DNA of 64,000 bases, from assembly GCA_963843315.1 (NCBI GenBank), contig CAWJJU010000005.1:310001-374000 (forward strand). Direction: 5' to 3'. The translations under genes were made by a program, and so were the position numbers. A model generated the notes under the pieces. That model did no database searches and was not told where the DNA came from. It was given only the letters and a program-made list of their open reading frames with translations. This stretch comes from JAWVFM01 sp963843315 (GTDB lineage Bacteria > Actinomycetota > Thermoleophilia > Solirubrobacterales > 70-9). Shown one piece after another: positions 41,271 through 50,095 of the stretch (position 1 is its first letter; every line of letters starts with the position of its first letter).

Positions 41271-42659
41271 CTAGCTCCAATCCCTGATGTCGACGAAACG
41301 GCCCTCGATCGCCGCCGCCGCGGCCATCTTCGGGGAGACGAGGTGCGTGCGGCCGCCCTTGCCCTGGCGACCCTCGAAGTTGCGGTTCGACGTCGAGGCG
41401 CAGCGCTCGCCGGAGTCGAGGATGTCGGGGTTCATCCCCAGGCACATCGAGCAGCCCGCGGTGCGCCACTCGAAGCCGGCCGCCCTGAACACCTCGTCGA
41501 GGCCCTCGGCCTCGGCCTGGGCGCTGACCTGCTGGGAGCCGGGCACGACCATCGCCCGGACGCTGGAGGCGACCGACCGGCCCTCGACCATCTGCGCGGC
41601 CTCGCGCAGGTCGCCGATCCGCGAGTTGGTGCACGAGCCGATGAAGACGCGGTCGAGTGCCACCTCCGACATCGGAGTGCCGGGCTGGAGGCCCATGTAG
41701 GCCAGGGCGCGCTCGGCGACCTCGCGGTCGGCGGGCCCCTCGGCCCAGGACTCGGGGTCGGGAACGGCCGACGTGACCTCGACGACCTGCCCGGGATTGG
41801 TGCCCCAGGTGACCATCGGCGAGGTGGCTGACGCGTCGACGTCGATCTCGGTGTCGAACTCGGCGCCCTCGTCGCTCGGCAGCGCTCGCCACTCGGCGAC
41901 GGCGGCGTCGAAGTCCTCCGGGGCGGCCGCGCGGCCCTCGATCCACTCGAAGGTGGTGTCGTCGGGAGCGACCATGCCCGCGCGCCCGCCGCCCTCGATG
42001 GTCATGTTGCACACCGTCATCCGGTTCTCCATCGACAGGCCGCGGATGGTCTCGCCCGCGTATTCGACGGCGTGGCCGACCATGCCTCCGGTCCCCAGGC
42101 GGCCGATGGTGGCCAGGATCAGGTCCTTGGCGCTCACGCCGGCCCCGAGCTTGCCCGAGTAGTTGATGCGCATCGTCTTCGGCCGCTTCTGGACCAGCGT
42201 CTGGGTGGCCAGCACGTGCTCGACCTCGGAGGTGCCGATCCCGAACGCCAGCGCTCCGAACGCTCCGTGGGTGGAGGTGTGGCTGTCGCCGCAGACGATG
42301 GTCATGCCCGGCTGGGTCACGCCCAGCTCGGGGCCGATCACGTGGACGATTCCCTGGCGGTCGGAGCCGATCGAGTAGATCGGGATGCCGAACTCCTCGC
42401 AGTTTCGCTCGAGCGTCTCGACCTGCACGCGGGAGAGCTCGTCGGCGATCAGCCGCGCGGCGGGCGTGCCGTCGGTCGGCACGTTGTGGTCGGCGGTGGC
42501 CAGCGTGCGGTCGGGCCGGCGAACGGGACGCCCGGCGAGCCGCAGGCCGTCGAAGGCCTGCGGCGAGGTGACCTCGTGGACGAGGTGCAGGTCGATGTAG
42601 ATCAGGCCGTCGTCGACCTCGTGGGCTTCCCAGATCTTGTCGAACAGTGTCTTTGGCAT
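41271..42659 (-). CDS. leuC: 3-isopropylmalate dehydratase large subunit
   Basis: A 462-residue aconitase-family protein carrying the [4Fe-4S] cluster. It starts MPKTLFDKIWEAHEVDDGLIYIDLHLVHEVTSPQAF. Cluster ligands are seen in FIGSCTNSRIGDL and in AGCSMCLGMNPD. The substrate loop and GDSHTSTHGAFGALAFGIGTSEVEHVLATQTL are typical of bacterial LeuC. It is 7 bp downstream of the XRE-cupin regulator, so it is probably transcribed with it. Confidence 0.98.
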   Translation of the reverse strand: MPKTLFDKIWEAHEVDDGLIYIDLHLVHEVTSPQAFDGLRLAGRPVRRPDRTLATADHNVPTDGTPAARLIADELSRVQVETLERNCEEFGIPIYSIGSDRQGIVHVIGPELGVTQPGMTIVCGDSHTSTHGAFGALAFGIGTSEVEHVLATQTLVQKRPKTMRINYSGKLGAGVSAKDLILATIGRLGTGGMVGHAVEYAGETIRGLSMENRMTVCNMTIEGGGRAGMVAPDDTTFEWIEGRAAAPEDFDAAVAEWRALPSDEGAEFDTEIDVDASATSPMVTWGTNPGQVVEVTSAVPDPESWAEGPADREVAERALAYMGLQPGTPMSEVALDRVFIGSCTNSRIGDLREAAQMVEGRSVASSVRAMVVPGSQQVSAQAEAEGLDEVFRAAGFEWRTAGCSMCLGMNPDILDSGERCASTSNRNFEGRQGKGGRTHLVSPKMAAAAAIEGRFVDIRDWS

Positions 42660-42666
42660 CTGCGGT

Positions 42667-43248
42667 TCAGCCCCTCCTGAGGCCGGCGGCGACCACGGCG
42701 ACGAACGCGGTGGGCGCCTTCGATCGATTCTCGAAGTGATGCGGAAGGTCGGCGTCGAAGGTGACGCTGTCGCCCTCGGCGAGGTCCAGCGGCTCGTCGT
42801 CGACGACGAGGGTCAGCTCGCCGGAGATGACCACGGCCGTCTCGCGGCTTCCCGGCTCGTGAAGCGGCGGGTCGCCGGCGCCGCCCGTGCCGGCACCGGG
42901 CTCGAGCCGGTGCGAGGAAACGTCGGCGCGCTGGCCCGGCAGCGGCGGCGTCAGCTCGGTCACCAGGTGGCCGCCGCGCTCGCGTGCACGCCCCTCGCCC
43001 GCCCGGACCACCACGGCGTGGCCGTCCTCATCCAGGCGCAGCAGCTGCGAGAGCGTGAGCTCCAGCCCGTGGGCTATCCGCCCGGCGACGGCGAGCGTCG
43101 GGCTGGTCTCGCCGCGCTCGACCTGGGAGAGCATCGGAGCGCTCACGCCGGAGCGCGCGGCGAGGTCGCGAAGCGAGAGGTCCATGCCCTCCCGCAGCGC
43201 GCGGACCCGCTCGCCGACGGCGCCGTTCTCGGTGGTGACCGCGTTCAC
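42667..43248 (-). CDS. XRE-family transcriptional regulator with cupin sensor domain
   Basis: A 193-residue two-domain regulator starting at GTG. Residues 10-65 form a helix-turn-helix (VRALREGMDLSLRDLAARSGVSAPMLSQVERGETSPTL). Residues 105-190 form a cupin with PPLHEPGSRETAVVISGELTLVVDDEPLDLAEGDSVTFDADLPHHFENRS. Such proteins repress or activate according to a small ligand bound in the cupin barrel. As the first gene before leuCD it is a good candidate regulator of the leu/ilv operon and of itself. CGTACG repeats just upstream could be its binding site. Confidence 0.9.
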   Translation of the reverse strand: MNAVTTENGAVGERVRALREGMDLSLRDLAARSGVSAPMLSQVERGETSPTLAVAGRIAHGLELTLSQLLRLDEDGHAVVVRAGEGRARERGGHLVTELTPPLPGQRADVSSHRLEPGAGTGGAGDPPLHEPGSRETAVVISGELTLVVDDEPLDLAEGDSVTFDADLPHHFENRSKAPTAFVAVVAAGLRRG

Positions 43249-43250
43249 CG

Positions 43251-43280
43251 TCCGTACGCTATCACGTACGACCGTATGCT
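43251..43280 (-). promoter_or_regulatory. Candidate operator/promoter of the XRE-leu operon
   Basis: CGTACG at 43253-43258 and 43265-43270 and CGTATG at 43273-43278 lie immediately upstream of the GTG start on the minus strand. The first two are themselves palindromes and are 12 bp apart centre to centre, about one helical turn. This fits a dimeric HTH protein binding at its own promoter; transcription would be nearly leaderless. Confidence 0.4.
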
Positions 43281-43285
43281 GATGG

Positions 43286-44035
43286 CTAGCGCTTCTCGGC
43301 GCTCGGGCGGACCAGGATCTCGTTGATCGCCGCGTGCTTGGGCTGGCCGATGGCGAAGACGATGGCGCGCGCGATGTCGTCGGCCTTCAGCACGTCGCCG
43401 GTGTCCTCGCGAACCTGCTTCATCCTGTCCAGGACCAGCGGGTTCGTGTTGTGGCCCTGAAGCTCCGTCTCGACGAAGCCGGGCTCGACGCAGGTCACGC
43501 GGACGCCGATGTGCGCGCCCTCCTGGCGCAGCGACTCGGTGAAGCCGACGACGCCCCACTTGGTCATGTTGTAGACGCCGGACCCGAGAGCCGCGGTGCG
43601 TCCGGCCACCGACGAGACGTTCACGATGTCTCCCCCGCCGCCGTCGCGGATGATCGGCAGCGCGTAGTGGGTGCAGTACAGAAGGCCGAGGCAGTTGACG
43701 CCGATCATCGTGCGCCACTCCTCGGGGTCGGCCCCCTGAAGCGGGCCGAGCAGCATCACGCCGGCGTTGTTGACCAGCGCGTCCAGGCCGCCCATCGCCT
43801 CGTTCGCGCCCTCCACGAGGGCCCTTGCCTGCGACTCCTCGCCGATGTCGGCCTCGAGAGCGTGCGCCGTGCCGCCGTCGGCCTCGATGCGCGAAACCAG
43901 CTCGTCGAGCCGGTCCTTGCGGCGTGCGCCGACGGTGACGCTCGCGCCCTCGGCGGCCATCAGGGCCGCGGTTGCCTCGCCGATGCCGGACGAGCCGCCG
44001 GTGATCAGGACCTTTCGGCCTTCGAGGGAGCCCAC
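43286..44035 (-). CDS. Short-chain dehydrogenase/reductase (SDR)
   Basis: A 249-residue classical SDR. The cofactor motif TGGSSGIG is at residues 12-19, NNAG follows in LDALVNNAGVMLLGP, the catalytic Ser is in VNVSSVAGR, and the Tyr-x3-Lys is in GVYNMTKWG. Basic residues in GARRKDRLDEL after the second strand favour NADP(H). The C-terminus VLKADDIARAIVFAIGQPKHAAINEILVRPS is typical of the YdfG/ser-dehydrogenase-like group. It lies just upstream of the XRE gene in the same direction, but that gene seems to have its own promoter. Substrate unknown. Confidence 0.9.
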   Translation of the reverse strand: MGSLEGRKVLITGGSSGIGEATAALMAAEGASVTVGARRKDRLDELVSRIEADGGTAHALEADIGEESQARALVEGANEAMGGLDALVNNAGVMLLGPLQGADPEEWRTMIGVNCLGLLYCTHYALPIIRDGGGGDIVNVSSVAGRTAALGSGVYNMTKWGVVGFTESLRQEGAHIGVRVTCVEPGFVETELQGHNTNPLVLDRMKQVREDTGDVLKADDIARAIVFAIGQPKHAAINEILVRPSAEKR

Positions 44036-44158
44036 TCAGAGCACCTTACTCGCAGCCAGGCGCCGAGGCCCGCTTTGCGTGGAAGGCGCATATGCCGGCA
44101 CCGCTTCGGCGCAGTGCCCGCGCAACCCGCGCGCCACGGGCTGAGATCGTGATCGGGC

Positions 44159-44247
44159 GGAGTGTGAAGCGGCAAGGCGCCGCACCCAGTTGCCAACTGT
44201 GGTGGTCGGGTTAGCGCTCGGCTGGGGTTCGAGTCCCCCGCGCTCCG
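44159..44247 (+). tRNA. Candidate non-canonical class II tRNA, anticodon GCC (allo-tRNA-like or degenerate)
   Basis: A full cloverleaf can be drawn by eye. Acceptor GGAGTGTG (44159-44166) pairs with CGCGCTCC (44239-44246), 8 bp with two G-U pairs. D stem GCGGC/GCCGC (44169-44183) has a loop with GG. The anticodon arm CCCAG-TTGCCAA-CTGTG has U33 and A37 in place and anticodon GCC but one mismatch. A long variable arm GTCGGG/CTCGGC (44205-44222) is followed by T arm GGGG-TTCGAGT-CCCC (4 bp). G73 is followed by CC then G, so CCA is not fully encoded. An 8/4 acceptor/T layout with a long variable arm recalls the serine-type allo-tRNAs; GCC would read glycine codons. It could instead be a decayed tRNA or a hairpin cluster. 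Confidence 0.4.
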
Positions 44248-44319
44248 CCGTTCGTCGGGGGCGACATGTGGCAGGTCGCCCGCCGGCGTGCAATCCTTGA
44301 AGCTCAGTTGGCAACTGGG
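44185..44319. repeat. 15-bp inverted repeat of the tRNA-like anticodon arm
   Basis: CCCAGTTGCCAACTG (44185-44199) is repeated exactly in reverse complement, CAGTTGGCAACTGGG, at 44305-44319. The second copy would be antisense to the anticodon stem-loop of the tRNA-like element. The 105 bp between them hold the rest of the tRNA-like sequence and about 55 bp without a recognisable feature. Confidence 0.75.
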
Positions 44320-44346
44320 TCCGAGGTAGCTCCTCGGCCGCAGTTC

Positions 44347-44369
44347 ACGGCCCGCCCTCGGCGGGCCGT
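44347..44369 (+). terminator. GC-rich stem-loop downstream of the tRNA-like element
   Basis: ACGGCCCGCC-CTC-GGCGGGCCGT, a perfect 10-bp stem with 3-nt loop, 100 bp after the tRNA-like sequence and 85 bp before the SnoaL gene. No T-run follows. It could end a small RNA transcript from this 420-bp intergenic region (44036-44454). Confidence 0.45.
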
Positions 44370-44454
44370 CGCGGTTCCGGGGACCTACTGCGTAGGACGA
44401 GAAGCGATGGTTCTACCGGGAGGGCGGCCGATTCCGCGAGATACTGCGCGGAAC

Positions 44455-44850
44455 ATGTCGCAGGAGAACGTGGAGATCATCAACCGGATCTACTCGGCGA
44501 CCGAGCAGGGCAACTTCTGGGTGCCCGAGTTCTTCGATCCCGAGGTTCACATCGTGTGGCTCGAAGCCGTCGGGACCGAAAGGGAGACCGTCGGCCTCGA
44601 GGCAATGGCCGGGATGATGAGAACCTGGCTCGACGCGTATGAAGACGTGACCCTGACGGCGGAGCGACTCGTGGACGCCGGAGATCAGGTTGTCGTGATC
44701 GCCGTGTGGCACGCACGCGGCCGGACTTCGGGCGCCGCCACCGAATGGCGTCACGGCAGCGTGTGGACCCTCAAAGACCGGAGGGTCACCAGTGTGACTT
44801 CATACGAGGATCCGCACGAAGCGTTAACGGCTGCCGGACTGTCGGAGTAG
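44455..44850 (+). CDS. SnoaL/NTF2-like protein
   Basis: A 131-residue single-domain protein. MSQENVEIINRIYSATEQGNFWVPEFFDPEVHIVWLEA is the usual opening of a very abundant SnoaL-like group in Thermoleophilia, which supports this ATG over an upstream in-frame start. The remaining sequence (ETVGLEAMAGMMRTWLDAYEDVTLTAERLVDAGDQVVVIAVWHARGR ... SVWTLKDRRVTSVTSYEDPHEAL) completes the cone-like fold. Members may be isomerases, hydrolases or simple ligand-binding proteins; the role here is unknown. No partner genes are linked. Confidence 0.85.
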   Translation: MSQENVEIINRIYSATEQGNFWVPEFFDPEVHIVWLEAVGTERETVGLEAMAGMMRTWLDAYEDVTLTAERLVDAGDQVVVIAVWHARGRTSGAATEWRHGSVWTLKDRRVTSVTSYEDPHEALTAAGLSE

Positions 44851-44922
44851 CCCGAGAAGCGTCGCGTTGCACGAGGAGCGGCAATCCTCCGAGAGTTCTT
44901 CCCACCTAGCCCAGGGTCATCG

Positions 44923-45537
44923 TCAGAGGCCTCCCTGGTGCAGCAGGCTGCGAAGGCGCGCGCGATAGGTGCGAAGGGTCGGGTAGTCGAGCTTGACGAC
45001 GGTACCGGCCCTTCGCGACTGCCGTCCCGCGTTGTTGAGGCGCCGCGCGGAGGCCGCGTCGAGGCGCCGGCGACCATGCGCGAGGACGTTTCGGGTCACC
45101 GCCACCTCGACGGCGCCGGGCAGTCCGTCCTTCACGCGACTCCAAGTGCGGCCCTCCGCGCGCACGAGCCGATCGCCCCAGTCCTCGATCCCGTCGAATG
45201 TGCGCGCGTCGACCGCCAGCTTGTCGGCAGCAGCGGCCTCTGCCACGGCGTAGGAATGAATCAGGACCGACGCAAAGAGCGTCTCGTCATCGCCAACGGC
45301 CGTGAGGTGATCGTCGACTTCGACCTCATAGGTGCCTTGGCCCGTCGAGACCGAAAGCTTGACGGGGTCCTTGACCTGCAGCGATTTCCACAGGTCGGTC
45401 TCGCGAGCAAAGGCCAAACGCGCTCCCTCGAGAAAGCGCGTGATACGACCCCACTCATCCCACACTGGCACGGGTGTACTCGGGACCATCCGTGCACCAT
45501 CGAACCAGCGGGGTCGGTCGGACCGCTGAATCGTCAC
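44923..45537 (-). CDS. Hypothetical protein with HEPN-like R-x4-H motif
   Basis: A 204-residue protein with GTG start; I recognise no named family. The N-terminal 85 residues look beta-rich and charged. The C-terminal half is helical and contains VTRNVLAHG with Arg149 and His154, which matches the RN-x3-H active-site motif of HEPN ribonucleases; the helices before it (SVLIHSYAVAEAAAADKLAVDARTFDGIEDWGDRLV) fit a HEPN four-helix bundle of the RiboL-PSP or similar type. It stands alone, convergent with the SnoaL gene, with no nucleotidyltransferase antitoxin beside it. Ribonuclease activity is inference from the motif. Confidence 0.65.
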   Translation of the reverse strand: MTIQRSDRPRWFDGARMVPSTPVPVWDEWGRITRFLEGARLAFARETDLWKSLQVKDPVKLSVSTGQGTYEVEVDDHLTAVGDDETLFASVLIHSYAVAEAAAADKLAVDARTFDGIEDWGDRLVRAEGRTWSRVKDGLPGAVEVAVTRNVLAHGRRRLDAASARRLNNAGRQSRRAGTVVKLDYPTLRTYRARLRSLLHQGGL

Positions 45538-45595
45538 CGCGATTGGCCCCGGGACGCCCTCCTTCGTGATTTTCGTCCTGCCGCGCCGCCGAGCC

Positions 45596-47194
<1,599 letters not shown>

Positions 47195-47267
47195 TGCGCC
47201 TACTCCTTCTCTGTCAAGAACTCGAATGAAACCTACGTTCGCGGCTTGATCGCGCCGCCCAGCGCTA

Positions 47268-47285
47268 CTCCCCCCGGAGGGGGAG
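47268..47285 (-). terminator. Stem-loop in the qor-leuA intergenic region
   Basis: CTCCCCC-CGGA-GGGGGAG, a 7-bp stem 73 bp upstream of the leuA start and 84 bp past the stop of the quinone oxidoreductase gene. It could end the upstream transcript or act in leuA attenuation. I see no clear leucine-rich leader peptide. Confidence 0.4.
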
Positions 47286-47368
47286 GAGAAGGAGAAGCAG
47301 GGCGAGGCTGTGGGAGCCGCGGGTCATTCGGACGCTCAGCTTACCTCACGTCGCGACCAGCTCGGCGC

Positions 47369-48403
47369 TCAGGGAACGAGCACGACCTTGCCCACGTTCC
47401 TCCGCTCGGCGATGAAGCGGTGGGCGGCGGGCGCGTCGTCGAAGGAAAACGACTCGGCGACGACGGGGTTATACGTCCCGTCCCCGAGCCCGCTGCGAAG
47501 CGGGTCGAGCATCCGGTCGAGACTGCCCTCCTCGATCCACCAGCTCAGCATGTTGAGGCCGGCGACGCTCTTGTTCTCGTTCATGATCGCGGCGCTCTTC
47601 CACCACGGCATCGTGGCGGTGGGCATGCTCGTCAGGGCCTTGATCGCGGCCCCCAGGTTGCGCTTCTCACCGGACTGGATCTCCGAGGCGCCGTACATGA
47701 TCAGGCGGCCTCCCGGGCGGAGGATCCGGTAGTCCTTGCGAAAGCTCGAGGGGCCGATCGCGTCCATGATCACGTCGACGCCCTCGCCGCCGGTGATGCG
47801 GTTGACCTCCTCCTCGAAGTCGGCTTCGCGGTAGTCGATGGCGTGCTGAACGCCCTGGGCGGTGATCGCCTCGTGCTTGGAGCCCGACGCGGTCCCGAAG
47901 ATCTCGGCTCCGGCCGCCTTCGCGATCTGGGTGGCGGAGATGCCGACACCGCCGGCGGCGGCATGGATCAGCACCCGGTCGCCCTCGCGAAGGCCTCCCA
48001 TGATCATCAATGCCGCGTACGCCGTCGCGTAGTTGACCGGGACCGCTGCGCCCTGCTCGAAGCTGAGGTGCTCGGGCAGCGGCAGAGCCTGGCCGGCGGG
48101 AACCGTGACGAGCTCGGCGTAGCCGCCGAACTTCGTCCCCGCAAGCACCCGGTCGCCGGGCTTGTGGTCGGAGACCCCCTCCCCCACCGACTCGATCTCG
48201 CCGGCGACCTCGTAGCCGACGATCGAGGGGAGCTTCGGAGCGTCGGGGTAGACGCCGGTACGCGCCATCGTGTCCGCGAAGCAGATCCCGGCGGCCTTGA
48301 CGCCTACCCGCACCTCGCCTGGTCCGGGCGACGGGGCGTCTGGCCGCTCCTCGACCTTCAGGACCTCCGGGGCCCCGTGCCTCGTGATCACCACCGCGCG
48401 CAC
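47369..48403 (-). CDS. Zinc-type alcohol dehydrogenase-like / NADPH:quinone oxidoreductase
   Basis: A 344-residue medium-chain dehydrogenase of the quinone-reductase group. The start is placed at the GTG giving VRAVVITRHGAPEVLKVEE; another GTG three codons upstream is possible. The GroES-like domain has AAGICFADTMARTGVYPDAPKLPSIVGYEVAGEIESVG, and the NADPH fold has HAAAGGVGISATQIAKAAGAEIFGTA. The Cys/His ligands of zinc are absent, which fits the zinc-free QOR class. Downstream of serA in the same direction, with a palindromic repeat in the gap. The physiological electron acceptor is unknown. Confidence 0.9.
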   Translation of the reverse strand: MRAVVITRHGAPEVLKVEERPDAPSPGPGEVRVGVKAAGICFADTMARTGVYPDAPKLPSIVGYEVAGEIESVGEGVSDHKPGDRVLAGTKFGGYAELVTVPAGQALPLPEHLSFEQGAAVPVNYATAYAALMIMGGLREGDRVLIHAAAGGVGISATQIAKAAGAEIFGTASGSKHEAITAQGVQHAIDYREADFEEEVNRITGGEGVDVIMDAIGPSSFRKDYRILRPGGRLIMYGASEIQSGEKRNLGAAIKALTSMPTATMPWWKSAAIMNENKSVAGLNMLSWWIEEGSLDRMLDPLRSGLGDGTYNPVVAESFSFDDAPAAHRFIAERRNVGKVVLVP

Positions 48404-48413
48404 ACACCGCACC

Positions 48414-48502
48414 CTAAGGGGTCAGACCCCTTTAGTTTCATTCGCGTCACAAAGGTGCCTGACCCCAATGCGACGGAACTGTGTCTAAAGGGGTCTGACC
48501 CC
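48414..48502. repeat. Family-B palindromic repeat cluster between serA and the quinone oxidoreductase gene
   Basis: A perfect 18-bp inverted repeat: GGGGTCAGACCCCTTTAG (48418-48435) and CTAAAGGGGTCTGACCCC (48485-48502), each itself nearly palindromic. A degenerate third unit (AAAGGTGCCTGACCCC, 48451-48466) lies between. It fills the serA-qor gap. The arrangement resembles paired REP/BIME elements mobilised by IS200-like transposases; it may also end the serA transcript. Confidence 0.75.
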
Positions 48503-48523
48503 GGGCAGACCCCGGGCAGGCGG

Positions 48524-50095
48524 CTAGAGCTCGACGGCGCGGCCGGCGACGAAGCCCTCGCCACCGGCGATCTCGTCGATCACGGACGGCGGAACCGGGG
48601 CGTCGGTGGTGAGGGCCATGACGGCCTCGTCCTGCCCCTCGGTGGCGCCGACCGCAGCCGAGACGATGTTCACGCCGTGCTCGCCGAAGGCGGAGCCGAC
48701 CTTGCCGATCATCCCCGGCTGATCCGCGTAGCGGAAGATCGCCAGGTGCTCGGCCAGCGGCATGTAGAAGCTCTGGCCCCAGGCCCCGATCAGATACGGG
48801 CTGTTGCGAGGGCCGACGCCGGTGCCCGAGACCTCGATGGTCTCGGCGCCGTGCCCGGCACGGACCGTGAGCTGCTCCGTGAAGTCCTCGGAGGCGGTCT
48901 CCTCGATCTGCGTCAGCTCGATTCCGCGCTGCTCGGCCAGGGCCGAGGCGTTGACCAGGTTCACCTGCTCCTCGGTGTGGCCCTGGAGGATGCCGGCGAG
49001 GACCGCGATCCCGAGTACCCGAGTGTCGTGCTCTGCGATGCGCCCGCGCACCTCGAGCTCGACGCGGTCCACCCCGCCCTGAGCAAGGCCCTGGGCGAGG
49101 GTGCCGAGGTTCGAACACAGCGAGACAAAGGGCGCGACGGCCTCGGGCAGCGGCGCCCCGAGGTTCACCGCGGTGGTCACCACGCCGCCGGTCAGCGCGG
49201 CGCGAACCTGCTTGGCGGTGTCGGTGCCGGCGCGATCCTGCGCCTCCGCGGTGGATGCGCCCAGGTGCGGCGTGACGACCACGTCGTCGCGGCCGAAGAG
49301 CGGGTGCTCGGTGGTCGGCTCCTCCGGAAAGACGTCCAGCGCGGCGCCGGCGACCTTCCCCGACTCCAGGGCCGGGAGCAGCGCCTCGAGGTCGATCAGC
49401 TCGCCGCGGGCGCAGTTGACGATGCGCACGCCGTCCTTCATGCGGGTCAGGGCGGTGGCGTCGATCCAGTGAATCGTGTCGGGGGTCTTGGGGAGGTGGA
49501 TGGTGATGATGTCGGCCCGCTCGTAGAGCTCGTCGCTGGTCTCCACGCCGTCGACCCCCATCTCTCGGAAGCGCTCGGGCGACACGAACTTGTCGAAGCC
49601 CACCACCTCCATGCCGAACGACAGAGCGCGCTGGGCGACGAGCTGGCCGATGCGGCCGAAGCCGATGATCCCGAGCGTCTTGCCGTAGAGCTCGTTGCCC
49701 CCGTAGCGGGAGCGGGCCCATTCGCCGCCCACCAGCGCCGAGTGCGCCTGGGGGACGTTGCGGCACAGGGCGAGCATGAGGGCGAGGGTGTGCTCGGCCG
49801 CCGCCACGGAGTTCGACTCCGGGGCGTTGACGACCAGGATCCCCCGCTTCGTGGCCGCGTCGATGTCCACGTTGTCCACGCCGGTGCCCGCGCGGCCCAC
49901 CACCTTCAGGTGCGAGGCCCTGGCGATCAGGTCGGCGGTGACCTTGGTCGCCGAGCGCACGATCAGCGCGTCGAACTCGCCGATCCGCTCGGCGAGCTCT
50001 TCGGCGCCCATGTCGAGGCCCAGCTCGACGTCGAAGTCCTGGCGCAGCAGCTCGACGCCCGAGTCGGCGATCTTCTCCTTGACCAGGACCTTCAC
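48524..50095 (-). CDS. serA: D-3-phosphoglycerate dehydrogenase
   Basis: First step of serine synthesis. It is 523 residues, the long form with ASB and ACT domains found in actinobacteria. The GTG start (VKVLVKEKIADSGVELL) overlaps the serC stop by 4 bp. The NAD motif is GKTLGIIGFGRIGQLVAQRA; catalytic Arg is in VRIVNCARGELID and the Glu/His pair in DVFPEEPTTEHPLFG and VVVTPHLGAST. The C-terminal ACT domain is LAIFRYADQPGMIGKVGSAFGEHGVNI, which probably binds serine for feedback control. Confidence 0.96.
   Translation of the reverse strand: MKVLVKEKIADSGVELLRQDFDVELGLDMGAEELAERIGEFDALIVRSATKVTADLIARASHLKVVGRAGTGVDNVDIDAATKRGILVVNAPESNSVAAAEHTLALMLALCRNVPQAHSALVGGEWARSRYGGNELYGKTLGIIGFGRIGQLVAQRALSFGMEVVGFDKFVSPERFREMGVDGVETSDELYERADIITIHLPKTPDTIHWIDATALTRMKDGVRIVNCARGELIDLEALLPALESGKVAGAALDVFPEEPTTEHPLFGRDDVVVTPHLGASTAEAQDRAGTDTAKQVRAALTGGVVTTAVNLGAPLPEAVAPFVSLCSNLGTLAQGLAQGGVDRVELEVRGRIAEHDTRVLGIAVLAGILQGHTEEQVNLVNASALAEQRGIELTQIEETASEDFTEQLTVRAGHGAETIEVSGTGVGPRNSPYLIGAWGQSFYMPLAEHLAIFRYADQPGMIGKVGSAFGEHGVNIVSAAVGATEGQDEAVMALTTDAPVPPSVIDEIAGGEGFVAGRAVEL

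Noticed and set aside
44159..44250. tmRNA 3' end as an alternative for the tRNA-like element
   Set aside because: A tmRNA 5' half would need to lie about 350 bp upstream, inside the SDR gene on the other strand, and no tag reading frame is seen.
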